Shown here: piece by piece, positions 31,751-43,946 of the stretch | Position numbering within the stretch: position 1 is the first letter of the stretch | How the letters are laid out: every line of letters starts with the position of its first letter | Assembly: GCA_015680905.1 (NCBI GenBank) | Contig: CM027378.1 | Coordinates: forward strand, 6,987,001 to 7,051,000 | Origin: Coptis chinensis | Taxonomy: Eukaryota; Streptophyta; Magnoliopsida; Ranunculales; Ranunculaceae | DNA length: 64,000 nucleotides | Direction of reading: 5' to 3' | Program-made: the position numbers and the translations under genes | Notes under the pieces: model-generated | Told to the model about the DNA's origin: nothing | Seen by the model: only the letters and a program-made list of their open reading frames with translations | Database searches by the model: none

Positions 31751-32929
31751 AATGGTTAGCAGGATGCGGCAAATATGGAGTAGCACCTTCCAAAAAATTA
31801 TGTGGAAAATAATGTCACCATGGCTTTGAAATTTGTTTTCTCTTTCGGCGTAGGCTCTTTCTTTTATTCAGTTCAACTTTCTTTTAAAGGATATAATTAG
31901 ATTTGATTTTCCTCGCAGGGTGTGCTACACATTGTTATGCAGGTACTGTATGCTTGATATGTTGCCATTATACAGAAGTCAGTTTCGATGGTGGATACGA
32001 GGGGTGTGAACGACTGGTTCTCTGTGAACTCGGATGCGGTCCATGGTTATGGTGGTGATCGACATATGAGGACAATGATGCAGTAAGTTGTATGTCTCGA
32101 GTTTAGCTGAGCTTGCACATACGCATGAGGGCTGATGGGAGGAGCCATCCGCAGACCCACATGTAAATATAGAATTGGGGGCAGTTGGATATGTTTTGCG
32201 CTATCAAATAGAATGGAACACCACCGCGGTAAATAGTTCCCTCTGCAGATCCGCGACTACGAGCCCAGTGTCGGCATCCTATCATGCAGTCAACCGTCAA
32301 CCGGAGTACATTTTAATCAATTTTAGAGCTTGAGCAAGAGTGTTCGACAACATCGAAAATGAGGAAGTTCGAGGTAGAGAAAGGATGAGATCAGTAGGTT
32401 GGGACGGATATCAACGGATTCGAGCGTCCGAATACGGATGGTAAGATGATTCCAAAAAAGGTGGAGAGACATACACAGCGGCAGGTAACTCATTTCTTTT
32501 GCCATCATGTATATAATAGACGGACGAGTAGTGACTCGGCCATTAACCAGAGTTACACTGGGGGCAAGCTAGCCTTGTCCCCATCCTTAATAGAGATGTA
32601 CGGGGGGACATATTGGGTTGTCCCCAAACCTCGTGGTATTCCACGAACCTATTCGATCTAGGAGGTCACAGACCATGAATGAGAAACGTGGTTGTACACT
32701 TCAAGGTAAGACAGATTGTACACCGTTTGGAGCATACGATCGCCGTTATATTTGTATGCAAATGCTTGTGCTGAATTAATGTTCTTTGTTTAAACTCATG
32801 TATTATTTGTGCAATCGCTAATATGAAAGTTTCAGGTTACAGGAAAAGAGAAAGATGAAGAGATAGAAATGAGATGCTTCTAAGCCAGAGAGCGGAGGGG
32901 AGATGAGCCCTCCGCGGACACGATGTCTG
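31751..32929. other. Unassigned; 3' part of a Ty3/Gypsy element likely
   Basis: Decayed F-box downstream DNA comes first. From about 32550 the style changes to GGGGGCAAGCTAGCC and GGACATATTGGGTTGTCCCC, a 3' internal region leading into the tandem array and LTR that follow. No polymerase or gag domain is readable. Confidence 0.3.
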
Positions 32930-33790
32930 AACTCAACTTGGGGGCTAAACTGAACTACCCCCAATATCTCCATATTCAACTTGGGGACTAAACCGAACTG
33001 CCCCCAACATCTCCATACTCAACTTGGGGGCAAAACTGAACTGCCCCCAACATCTCCATATTCAACTTGGGGGCTAAACTGAACTGCCCCCAACATCTCC
33101 ATACTCAACTTGGGGGCTAAACTGAACTGCCCCCAACATCTCCATACTCAACTTGGGGGCTAAACTGAACTGCCCCCAACATCTCCATATTTAACTTGGG
33201 GGCTAAATTGAACTACCCCCAACATCTCCATACTCAACTTGGGGGCAAGCCGAGGTGCCCCCAACATCTCCATGGGTGGGGAGGATGAGCCCCTTCGGAC
33301 GAGGAGGTCTGAATTCAACTTGGGGGCAAACTGAGCTGTCTCTAACATCTCCATATTCAACTTGGGGGTAAACTGAGCTGCCCTTAACATCTCCATGGCA
33401 GTGGGGGGGATGAGCCCTTCATGGACGATGAGGTCCGAATTCAACTTGGGGGCAAACTGAGTTGCCCCCAACATCTTCATATTCAACTTTGGGGCAAGCT
33501 GAGCTGCCCCCAACATCTCCAAGGCAGCGGAGGGGATGAGCCCTTCACGGACGATGAGGTCCGGATTCAACTTTGGGCAAACTGAGCTGCCCCCAACATC
33601 TCTAAGGCAGTAGAGGGGATGAGCCCTTCGCGGACGATGAGGTCCGGATTCAACTTGGGGCAATATGAGCTGCCCCCAACATCTCCAAGGCAGCGGAGGG
33701 GATGAGCCTTTCACGGACGATGAGGTCCGGATTCAACTTAGGGCAAACTAAGCTGCCCCCAACGTCTCTAAGGAAGTGGAGGGGATGAAC
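32930..33790 (+). repeat. Tandem array of G/C-tract hairpins, 44 bp then ~84-110 bp units
   Basis: Seven units of about 44 bp (32932-33245) have the form TCAACTTGGGGGC, then TAAACTGAACT, then GCCCCCAACATCTCCATA. TTGGGGGC and GCCCCCAA are exact inverted repeats with an 11-base loop, so each unit can fold as a hairpin. From 33270 the units lengthen to roughly 84-110 bp by addition of GGGGATGAGCCCTTC and GACGATGAGGTCCGG blocks. The array ends about 100 bases before an LTR start. Open frames through it are repeat artefacts. Confidence 0.85.
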
Positions 33791-33896
33791 CCTTTGTGGA
33801 AGAAACTTAAGGTTGTCGGAGGAACACAAAAAAACATGAGATCAAGTCATGGTACGGTGAAGGTTTAGAATTCAAGTATGAGTACAGGAGAGGTCA

Positions 33897-35045
33897 TGTA
33901 AACCCCAAATTTGAGTTTTTGGGCATTGTTTTATCATTATCAATATAAGGGTGACATGTTTCAAATGCATGTAGCTAACCACTAAAATCAATTGGATTTG
34001 TACGACCAAATGTTTGAGTCAAGTGGTGGCTGTATAGGTGATCGTTTGTTTATTTAGTTGTATTAATCATCCTATTTCATGTTCTAATGGTATTGTATGT
34101 ATAGGAGTGTATAGCTCGTTGCCCATGGCTTTTATAGCTAAGGTTTTAGTGTGTGCATGGCTATTGTTAAATTCTATTCTGGATGATTGAAACGTATGGG
34201 ACCTAGTATTCTTGGAGTTTGGTATCCTTGTGTATTAGTGTGAGATGGAAGAACTATGTATGGCTTGATCCCTAAAAGGGAAGCGGCTATGCCGAGCAGC
34301 TTCCCTAGGTAGGTACCCATCCCGTAAAGTTTTTTTTTATTATGTATGATTGTGGTTTTATTTCATTACTATATATATACAGAGAGCGTGCTTAGTTTGA
34401 TCGGTATGATATGTTTAATATTGGATCCTTACGTATGTCATTTGTTTACAAATAGGTAGGTGCGGGAATTGCACTGAGTGTAAGTGTTACTATAACTTTA
34501 ATATTTATTGCTATGTCATTATTTCTAGTCATGTTTGTATCCACATGGGTGCAAGATTAGAGATATCTTCATTTGTTTAGTTTATCGAGTCGATATTAGT
34601 TTGTTACTCAAGTGATCTGGCATTTATCCATCATTTGTGTATGGATGTATTTGGAATATGCAGGGTTAGATGGTTTTGTTGAGACTGATCTGGTAACGTG
34701 GAGATGTATGTTAATTGCATTATATAAGTCGTATATTAAGGTTTCTGGAATGTTGTTTGTATATTTATAGTTTTCTTCTTATTCGAGGATTGGTTACTTG
34801 ACTTAACTGGCATTGGTCGAGATGGTCAAGTAGCTGGCTCTTCAAATCAGTATATCTTTTAGTAGTGGGGTGTACGACTGAGGCATGAGATTTTATATTT
34901 GTTTTGGATGTATTCTTATTAAATGTTCAGGTTATTATGTTTATGAAATGTTGAAAGTACAGAGGAGGTTCTGCCGAAATTTCTCCAGAAAGATCACATC
35001 TTGGGTATATTTGTTTATGAATCATGTGAATACGCCTGTTAATAA

Positions 35046-35108
<63 letters not shown>

Positions 35109-35533
35109 TGATTATGAATTGCATATTAATGTATATATACATGCCTATGGTATTGTTTTGCATGGTTATATCTATATATACGTATAAGTGGTAGTTGTTG
35201 CATGTTTAGTATCTAGATACGTATGAGTAGTTACAATTTTCCTGTTAGCGTAGATATACGTATACGTAATATATTTTTGTCTCTTAGCCTACATATATGT
35301 ATTACTGATGTGTATTTGCCTGTACGTATCGAAGTATTTATTGATGATACAACTTTGCCTATTAGAATTTCTATACGTATGAGTAGAGTATATATCTTCA
35401 CATGCTATTGTATCTAGTAGTGTATAAGTGAGTTGTATTTGCATGATTGCATGACTATACTTTATATGCATAAATTTTAATTAAAAAAAAAGTTATGCCT
35501 TTATCCCTTGCATAAATTTTTAAAAATAAATAA

Positions 35534-35569
<36 letters not shown>

Positions 35570-35640
35570 CAAATCCCATAAATCTTAACCATATTCCAGG
35601 TGTCTAGGAAACTTAAAAGATTGAGGTTACTTAATTAGAA
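33897..35640 (+). mobile_element. LTR-like region following the hairpin array
   Basis: TGTAAACCCCAAATTTGAG at 33897 is a typical LTR start, preceded by a purine-rich ACAGGAGAGG. Inside lie TGGCTTGATCCC ... CCTAGGTAGGTACCC (34260-34320) and TATATATAC (34370). The 3' end is uncertain; AT repeats interrupt the region and I found no matching second LTR. Confidence 0.5.
35047..35106 (+). repeat. (TA)n microsatellite
   Basis: About 30 uninterrupted TA units; a second run lies at 35538-35569. Confidence 0.95.
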
Positions 35641-35835
35641 CCGTGCTTGCACAGAAAATCTCCAGCATATCTTTTTTTGTGACCTGCTTGTTGGTTTATG
35701 CACACGTATTCCTAGCTTCACTGCTACTTTAGCAGCAGCTTAGGCCTACGTTGTTCACTTCTAATGCTTCAGAAAATAATAAAATTCAAGTAATAATAAA
35801 TTCCTTTTGTGCATCAGATCTAATTTTATGCTTGC

Positions 35836-36715
35836 ATGAGATTAAGGTTTGGTAATAATAAAGAATTTGAACATACTTATCTTAGAAGAAAATACGATAA
35901 GCAATTGAGTAAGTTCTCACCTCAACATAGTTCTTCAACTGTTAATAAAAATCATCATGATCCCTTGTCGCCATTAACTTCATTTGTTATGGCTGACGAA
36001 ACTCCATCAGTTGAGAAACCCCTGTCGGACTTCTACACTACCTTACAGGAAGGACCTTCTTCCTGCATCAAACTCGAGGATATTGTCGGCGATTTTCGAA
36101 TCCCGCCTAACATTTTTGGCTTGTTACCTGTTTATCATGGTCTAGATCGTGAGAAACCTTACAATCACCTTCGTAGGATTCAGCAAGTAGCCACCACATT
36201 TCACCATCCATCAGTCTCTACCGAACAAGTCTTGCTTAGGTTGTTTCATTTCACTTTAGCTAATAAAGCGTCAGTTTGGCTAGCAGGACAACAGCCATAA
36301 TCCATAGAAACATGGAATAAACTTGTGCAAGCTTTCATGCTACAATTTTATACTCAGAAGAAAACTACTGAAATGCTTCAGAAAATCCAATTCTTTCATC
36401 AAAATCCTCATGAATCCTTTACAGAAGCTTGAATTGGAGTCGATTTACTGACCTTCTTTTAGAATGTCCTCATCATCAGCTCGACACCGCTATCCTTGTT
36501 CGTTCATTCTTTAATGGACTTTGCGATCATCAAAAAGAAACACTTGATATAATGAACGGCGGTTGTTTCATGGACAAAGGACCTATCGAAGCATATAATT
36601 TTCTTGAAAAACAAGCAACAAGATGTACACATTAAGGGTAACACTGATTCTTCTAGGTCAGCTAAGGACACTGTTACAAAAGCTACATCTATTTTTGATA
36701 TGAGCAATGAACAAT
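35836..36715 (+). pseudogene. Athila-like gag remnant, plus strand
   Basis: The frame includes MADETPSVEKPLSDFYTTLQ (near 35990), DFRIPPNIFGLLPVYHGLDR, TTFHHPSVSTEQVLLRLFHF and TLANKASVWLAGQQP, then a TAA at 36298. After it come FYTQKKTTEMLQKIQFFHQN, a further break, LLLECPHHQLDTAILVRSFF and GGCFMDKGPIEAYNFLEKQA. It is collinear with the gag of elements A and B but diverged, so it is a related subfamily in opposite orientation. No LTR, protease or primer site adjoins. Homology ends where the palindrome array begins. Confidence 0.8.
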
Positions 36716-36975
36716 GAGTATTCATAGTCCATACTGTTCTATGAACAATCAATGTTCATAGTCATAAGCTATGAATGTTCTTTGTTCATACCACAATTGG
36801 ACTATGAACAGTGATTGTTCATAGTCATGAGCTATGAACATTCTTTGTTCATATCACAATTGGACTATGAACATTGATTGTTCATAGTTTAGTAGATGAG
36901 CTATGAACAATGAGTATTCATAGTCCATACTATACTATGAACAATCAATGTTCATAGTCATGAGCTATGAATATA
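36704..36975. repeat. Array of short palindromes (CTATGAACA/TGTTCATAG)
   Basis: At least eight imperfect or perfect palindromes of about 23 bases occur in 270 bases; the clearest, CTATGAACAATCAATGTTCATAG-type, is at about 36739 and again at 36937 (arms CTATGAACA and TGTTCATAG). Spacers such as GTCATGAG and CACAATTGGA also repeat. A longer phrase, TGAGTATTCATAGTCCATACT, occurs at both ends of the array (about 36715 and 36911). Confidence 0.85.
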
Positions 36976-37384
36976 CCCCAGGTTGTTTTGGCTAGGACAT
37001 TTATTTTTTTTCTTCAGGGGTATACTTGACCTTTCAACTACCCGAGCCATTGTTATTTCACGCCAAGGGTAAACTTGAACTTTCATCCACCCAGTCCTTG
37101 TGAGTTATTAAAAAAAAATGTGTCCTCTAGAGTTACTTTTTCATCTGATTTGTCCTTGAGAGTCGGTTTCTGTATATATGAATCAATTACAATTGTTTGA
37201 AAAACTCGATTGCCCTCCACCTTTTGTCTAAGCACTTTAGTATTAATTATAATATTTATTTTTATTTTCTTTAATATGCTCTAAGCCAATGTGAAAGTGG
37301 AGAAGAATAAAAGACTAGTTTAATGAATCCTCACAGAATAATAGAAGTGAAAACGATGGAGGAGAAGGTAAAAGATGAAAGAAA

Positions 37385-37454
<70 letters not shown>

Positions 37455-37696
37455 AAAAAAAGGTCCCACATTACTACATGACATCATCATTAGAGAAAGC
37501 AATAATGGTTTATTTGTCCCTAATTTAAACCATTAGATGGACTCAATCTCACAGACAAGAAATTGAGTAAAACTTAAGTAAAAAAGGCCTGAGTCCGAGG
37601 AACCGGACCCTATTTTATGTATGGGCATCTGTAAAAATTGACGATATATCACAATATATTGTAAAATGTCAATGATATCAGAAATATCGTTACTAC
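36976..37696. other. Intergenic with (AT)n and transposon-edge-like phrases
   Basis: No gene. 36990-37110 has GGGGTATACTTGACCTTTCAA and AAGGGTAAACTTGAACTTTCA, an imperfect duplication. An (A)n(AT)n(A)n tract lies at 37386-37461. 37635-37695 has GATATATCACAATATATTG, similar to 62680-62830. The LINE begins at about 37697. Confidence 0.4.
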
Positions 37697-40128
37697 ATTG
37701 AACTAAAATATCACCCTCAATTACTTATCAACAAGGAGCAATATGGATTCATTCCAAACATAAACTCACAGCAAGCCATTGGTTTAGCCTCGGAACTAAT
37801 CAATGAACTTCAAATTCCTAGACACGGAGGAAGTATAGCCATAAAGATTGATATCTCTCAAGCCTTTGACACAATGGATTGGGAATTCTTATGGGCAGTA
37901 CTCCAGCAATTGGGATTCTGTGAGACATGGATACAATGGCTTAAAGGTGCATTTGCAACCAATTATTTATCTATCATGCTCAATGGAGGCCCCCAAGGTC
38001 ATTTTACTGCACAAAGAGGTCTTAAGCAGGGTGACCCCCTCTCTCCCATGTTATTTGCTCTGGCCGAGGATTGTTTAAGTAGAAATATCAACCAACTGGT
38101 TCATGAGAAGAAGTTACTTCCAATGGTGGTGAAAGCAAAATATTGTAGCCCTTCAAATCTTATGTTTGCGGATGATGTGTTCTTATTTAGCAATGCTCAC
38201 TTGAAATGCATCAAGCATCTGGTTAAGACTTTGAACAGGTATCAGGACTCCTATGGTCAGCTCATCAACAAGGACAAATGCAAGCTCTTTCTCAGTTCTA
38301 TGAACAATAGAAGAAAGGCCCTTATTCAAGGGACTCTGAACATCAATGAAGGTACCCTACTAGAAAAATATATTGGGGTACCTCTCATCAAGGGGAAAGT
38401 AACTAAGGCGGCTCTAACTCCTTTGGTGGATAAAATCATAAAAAGAGCCTCAGGGTGGACTGGGAAACTGCTATCATTCCAAGGAAGGGTGGTGCTGGCA
38501 AGATAGGTTCTCAACAGTATCCCGGTTCACAACATGGACATTTACAAATGGCCAATCTCAGTGATAAAGAAATGTGAAACCATTATCAGGAACTTTATAT
38601 GGAGTGGCAATCCAACGAAAAGGAAGGCAATCACGGTCTCTTGGGAGAAATCATGCAAACCAATTGAAGAAGGAGGCTTAGGGATCAAGCGACTCAAAGA
38701 TATTAACCTCTCTATGCTTATGAAACAAGCCTAGTGCTTGCTCACAAAGGAAGGGGATTGGTCAATGTTCATGAGAGGTAAATATATAAATAGAGCTGGT
38801 GGGTGGTCCAGTTACAAAACCTCAACAGTCTGGAAAGGAATCAAATGGGCCCTTACCAAAATGTCCCCTCTACATGGATGGGTGGTTGGTAATGGAGAAT
38901 CTATTAATCATTGGAGGGAGAATTGGTTAATGCATAAGCCAATTTGTGAGTATTTCCAAGAGGAAAGAAAGGAAATCATGAAATTTCAATCAAGACTCTA
39001 TGAATATATTCAAGATGATAGATGGCAGTTCTCTCCTGAAATGACTCAAGTACTACAACAGCTTGGAATGGAAATATCTTCAATACCATAGCCGGATAGC
39101 TCTAAAACAGATTCTCGAATCTAGATAGCTTCTACCACAGGGCAATTCACAGTGTCAGTGGCGCATGAAGCAATTAGGAAAAAGTCGCCAAACTACCATG
39201 GTGTCAATTCATTTTGAATAGTAAAGTCATTCCCATAACACAAGGTATCGCATGGAAGCTTGCACATGGGGCAGTTCGAACTGATGATCAGCTACAGCGA
39301 AGGAAAATTTAGCTCGCCTCACGATGCTGCATTTGTCTAAACCAAGCGGAATCTCTGACTCATGTCCTATTCCAATGCTCTTTCACTCAAAAAGTATGGA
39401 AATATGCAAGGGAAATCTTCAACATGCAGAATGAGTTGGAATCTTTTAATGATGTGCAACAACATAGTAAGCACTACAGTTCACTGATATTGGACATGTG
39501 GAAAGCATGTTCTTTGACAGCCATGGTAAGCCTCTGGAAGAATAGAAACAAGGTGATGTATGATGATAAGGAGTCAAGCTTCAAGCAAGTGACCTTTTTT
39601 ATCAAGAGAGCAACAATAAGAGCCCACCACAAGTCATCAGGTCACATGGAAAATTTAGTACACGATCTCAAGGTACTGAAATGCTTTAATCTTCAACACA
39701 AACTCCATAAATCCCCCAAAATCTTTGAATGTTATTAGCTCTTACCTCCTCCGAGAATTCTTAAGATTAACATTGATGGATGCTTGAGGGGAAATCCAGG
39801 GAGGTCGGGATGGGGTTTGGTCCTCAGAAATTATAAGGGGGATTTTCTAGGGGCAGCAGCAGGTGGAATGGGCATAGCGACTAATTACTTGGCTGAAACC
39901 ATGGCAATTGTGCAAGCCATTAAAGAAGCTTTGGAAATGGGTTAGAGATATATATGGGTGGAATGCGATTCCTCCTCGGTGGTTAAAGATTTCCAAAATA
40001 ATATTGTGCATTGGTAATTCAAGCATATGTGGCGAAGGATAAAGGATGCAGCTGTATGGATCAATGTCACTCCAATATGGAGAGAGACTAACTTGGGAGC
40101 TGATAGCTGTGCGCGACATGGAGCTGCT
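37697..40128 (+). pseudogene. L1-type LINE ORF2, 5'-truncated, left part
   Basis: Order: reverse transcriptase (IAIKIDISQAFDTMDWEFLW, RGLKQGDPLSPMLFALAED, the catalytic FADDVFLF near residue 125, GVPL), the LINE C-terminal region with SSYKTSTVWKGIKWALTKM, and a zinc-binding CCICLNQAESLTHVLFQC (39328-39380). A C-terminal RNase H follows (INIDGCLRGNPGRSGWGLVL, ECDSSSVVKDF, GADSCARHGAA). Stops at 38503, 38732, 39089 and later make it non-functional. The endonuclease and N-terminal half are missing, the usual 5' truncation. The frame is cut at 40128 by element B and resumes at 59687. Confidence 0.9.
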
Positions 40129-40653
40129 TGATAAATGTAAAAACTATGGTTTTACCTACTCTTAACTAATTATGCTAAGAATAAGTAAAAGCTTGAATTT
40201 ACTCTATGATCAAAATTTTACTCTCGTTTATCGTGCAATATGCTCAGAGTAATGGATTGTAATTATACTAATATGGTGATTAAACTAATTAAGATGTTTA
40301 AACTTATACTATAGCAATTAAATACTAAGAAGTGAATATGGAGAAGGGATTAGGGGGATTTTATTCCACTTTGATTAATTCTTAATATGCTTGTGTAGAT
40401 TTTGTTGCAACCCTAATATTTATGTTTTCACATAGGGGTGATAAAAGGGCCGGGCCGGGCTAGCCCGGCCCTCAAACCATAAAAGCCCTCATGATTGAGG
40501 GCCGGGTCAGCCCGCCCCTATTTGATATTGAGGGCCGGGTCGAGTAAGGTCAAGCATGAAAACTCAAGCCCTTAACCCGCCCCTCGGCCCTCATTTTTAA
40601 GGGCCAAATGAGGGCCGGGTCGGGCCCGGTCTAATTATACTTCACTAGTTTAC

Positions 40654-40691
<38 letters not shown>

Positions 40692-42485
40692 TAATTGATT
40701 TAATGATATGTATATAAGTATACAAAACTAATTCTTATATCTTTAGAAAAAAAAAATAGATAGAGATGGTGGAAGAGATGATATTCTTAAAATATCTACA
40801 TTTTTAATACTTAACTATGTTGTTAGGTTGGATTTGTTTTATGTATGACTTATATACATATCATTAAATCAATTACAAAAGTGCATATATTATATTATGT
40901 TATAATTTATCCCCTATTGAAAACTAATTTAATAATTTTTTTTATACAATTTAGATAATTATAGTATAATACATAAATATAATGTAAAATAACAAGAAAA
41001 TATGGTTTTCTTTTAGGGTTTACACAAATATATAGTATAATACATAAATTATCACCTCTATTTTGGGTTTACACAAAATAATCATAATTCACTTTTCTTT
41101 TTATATTTGAACTCTTTTACTCAAATTACAAAATACCTCATATGATATGTGGTAAACTACTATTATTAAACATCATTTGTAGTGAAAATATTTAGTTCAA
41201 ATAGGGATAATTGTGGTACCTTACATATATATAATGTAAAAAAAAATAAAATATATCTATCGAAAAAAAAAAAAAATTTGAGGGCCAAGTGAGGGGGCTT
41301 GGAAGGGCCAAATCTTGGGCCGGGCCTATGCTTGAGAACCTAGACCCTAGCACGCTTTCTAACAAGCATGATGGGGGGCCAGCCCGCCCAAATCTGTGAG
41401 GGCCAACTTTTGAGGGTTTTGACGCGCATTTTTGAGGGCCGGGTTGAGGGCCTGAGGGCCAAATTATCACCCCTATTTTCACATAAAAGTTAGGTCTTTT
41501 TAATCCCTACCAATTCATGGCAATCTCTACCAACTAATAATTAACATGTGAGGCAATTGAAACCCATTCTCATGGTGAATTAACTACCTTCTAGAGTGGA
41601 ATACTGTACTATAACTATTCTAAATAACACATCAAGTCTTTATCAAAGCTTCATCAAACCCCTCTAATGGAGGTTTAGCTCATATTCATCAGACTATCAT
41701 TAATGGAGAAATAAGAATAAGACATAATGAAGAACAATAACTTGGCTTTATTAATCTAATGGAAGAGAGTATAAGAATTGAAAACTATATTAAAAACTAA
41801 GTACTGAATAATTAACTACGTCTATGAATTAATAACTAAGTAAAATCTAGGAGCTATATCTAAGTCTAAGTCTAAGTCTAAGTTTAAGTCTAAGTCTAAG
41901 TACCTAAGAGTTATACCTTAGTCCTCTTTATAAAGGAGATGGCTAGGTCTACAATTTCGTGCATGGGCTTTGGAGCCATGTTTTGGGCCATGAAATCAAG
42001 CCCAAAACCTAATTACATATGTCCAAAAAGGGATTCTCTGCTGTAAATTACTGCAATAGCATTTTCGTCTAATTCTGCTCCTTTGATTGGGTCAAGGCCT
42101 AGACCATTAGAAATCTCTTTCCGAGCTAGTCGTTTTGACAGATAATAGGCCCAATTCTGAGGTCTGAGTCCAAAGATACGGCCTGCGGAAGTTCTGTTGA
42201 CTTTTCTGCTCTATTTCTGCCCGCGTTGACTTTGACTTTTCAGCTTTGACTGGGCTTTAAAAAGGCTTTTTCTCCTTGAATCTTGGCCTTTAATCACAGA
42301 ACTTCTTAGCAACCAACCTTTGCTTCTTTATCTCGCAAAAGTGACATATTTCTTCTCATATTCAACCCCAATGCCTGAAATACACAAAAGCACGTAAATA
42401 GTACTAACTCTTATCTAATAATTACATAATTAGTTTAAATGTAATATTATTAAGGGGTTAAAACTACAGTTTTGGGCTCTTATCA
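40129..42485 (-). mobile_element. 3' LTR of element B (with nested hAT-like element)
   Basis: It opens TGATAAATGTAAAAAC on the plus strand and ends GGGCTCTTATCA at 42485. Without the insertion it is about 1306 bp. It is near-identical to the 5' LTR except for a ~63 bp deletion after 40247, where the 5' LTR has GAATTCGTTCCATTC. A TATA-like TTTATAAAG (minus strand: CTTTATAAAG) lies near 41926-41936, in the promoter position for minus-strand transcription. A TCTAAG hexamer repeat lies at about 41856-41900. Confidence 0.9.
40433..41475. mobile_element. Non-autonomous hAT-like DNA transposon, 1043 bp
   Basis: Perfect 12 bp terminal inverted repeats, TAGGGGTGATAA and TTATCACCCCTA, are flanked by the 8 bp duplication TTTTCACA (40425-40432 and 41476-41483). 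The sister LTR at 58690 has the empty site. Subterminal regions are full of GGGCCGGG and GGCCC blocks in both orientations, as in many short plant hAT elements. The inside is AT-rich with a T run at 40656-40690 and no transposase. Confidence 0.95.
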
Positions 42486-42500
42486 AACCACCCCCAAACA
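42486..42500 (-). promoter_or_regulatory. Polypurine tract of element B
   Basis: On the minus strand TGTTTGGGGGTGGTT directly precedes the 3' LTR start TGATAAGAG. This is the expected plus-strand primer position. Confidence 0.85.
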
Positions 42501-43946
42501 GCATTTTGTTTGTCCTCAAGCAAATATGATAAATTAATATAAGTGCCCAAAAATAGAGTTCTAACTAATCTCGTTTCGCCGAATACGATTGCATTGACTA
42601 TATGCAATAAGGCCTTAAACCACTAGGGATTCCCTAGTGGATAAGTTATAGCCTCGTGAGAGTTTTCTAGAAAAGGTACTCACAGACTTCATCTATACTA
42701 CAATAACTAAGAAATAAAATTATTGTTTCCTACTTTATTCTCAGATATCTGTACATCTCACTAACAATGAATACAGAATGATCAATTTGAAATCTAAGCT
42801 AATACGTGCATAATAATCCATCATCTACGGATAAACATATATATAATGAACTATGCTATGAAATGCAATAACATGTCCATTTCTGAAACTTTGGAATAGC
42901 GTCCTTAAGTAGGTCCTCACATATATGTCAAAACAAAAACACTCTAATTTTTCCACTCAAGTTTCGCTCACTCTAGTGCGCAGTGGGCACATTTTACCAT
43001 ACAATCTCAATGACACACAAAGAAACCAAAGTCGATCAAACACATCTGTCACTTACTATCACACTAACCTATTCCTAATTGAGCTAGAGGTCTTTATTAG
43101 GTGTTACGGGGATTAGGAGATGGTTTAAAAAGGAAGGAAATGGATATTCAAAAGGACAAGTCTGAGATAATAGAGTTTTCATATTATGTAACTAGAGAAA
43201 AACCTTGTTCTTACTTTGCTTCTACACTTTGTTTCCATCCTTAGCCATTTTTTTCTTTTTCTTTTGGCTTTTGACTCCTTTGATTCTGTTTTTGGAGTTC
43301 TAACTTTTTATTTTATTTTATTTTTATTTTTTTCTTTGGATGGAAACTTTCTTTTCTTATTTCAAGCAACTAACAAATTCTTGGTTTCACAGGTCTTTCT
43401 CTTTTCTATTCTTTATTTCATCTCTATTCTCAGACTCATTCAAAAATGGGTAGGTTGATTTTTATTTTATTTTATTTTTGTAAAAGGGTAAAGGATTTGC
43501 GGTTTATGAAAAGGCTAAAGAAAGGCTCAAAGGGGTGACTAGCGGAAAATAATTTCATATAGGTTTGAATTTCTGGCTATATCGACCCAAAAAGGGCATA
43601 AATTCTCGCTTAAGATATGGTATAGTGATCAAGCAAGTGGACGTGTGATTTCTCTATTCGGAATTTACTTCTCCCTTGTGTCATTTCTCAAATATTTCAC
43701 TCATATAAGACTTTTAGGCTATATTCTCACAGGATTTGTAGAATAAGTACTCTAGCCTAGATTTCATAAACTCTACCAATATAAACATAGATGCTCATGC
43801 AATATATTTATGGAAAGATGTAATACTTATTACCTACATATTAACCTAAATTTCTAAAAACTATTCTAATTTAAAAGCTAACGTAAAACTTCTAGATTAA
43901 TATCATCATGGAGAAAGAAACAATACCAATATTCCTAAGTGCATAG
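42501..43946 (-). other. 3' untranslated region of element B
   Basis: Long, AT-rich and non-coding; typical of Athila elements between the last ORF and the polypurine tract. A T-rich stretch at 43216-43500 gives a phenylalanine-rich open frame on the plus strand that I do not regard as a gene. Confidence 0.6.

Noticed and set aside
33160..33714. 184-residue open frame on the minus strand
   Set aside because: It is a translation of the hairpin repeat array, with the peptide repeating in step with the DNA units.
34262..34325. Possible structured RNA or riboswitch (AAGCGGCTATGCCGAGCAGCTT)
   Set aside because: The same signature occurs in the other LTRs of the window, so it is an LTR feature.
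34885..35187. Open frame across the (TA)n run
   Set aside because: Alternating Ile-Tyr translation of a microsatellite.
36721..36975. CRISPR-like array
   Set aside because: Repeats are palindromes with repeated rather than unique spacers, in a plant nuclear context without cas genes.
41856..41905. Telomere-like hexamer repeat
   Set aside because: The unit is TCTAAG/TAAGTC, not the plant TTTAGGG, and it lies inside an LTR.
43216..43458. Phenylalanine-rich frame suggesting a membrane protein
   Set aside because: A T-rich stretch in the 3' untranslated part of element B; no start context or conserved feature.
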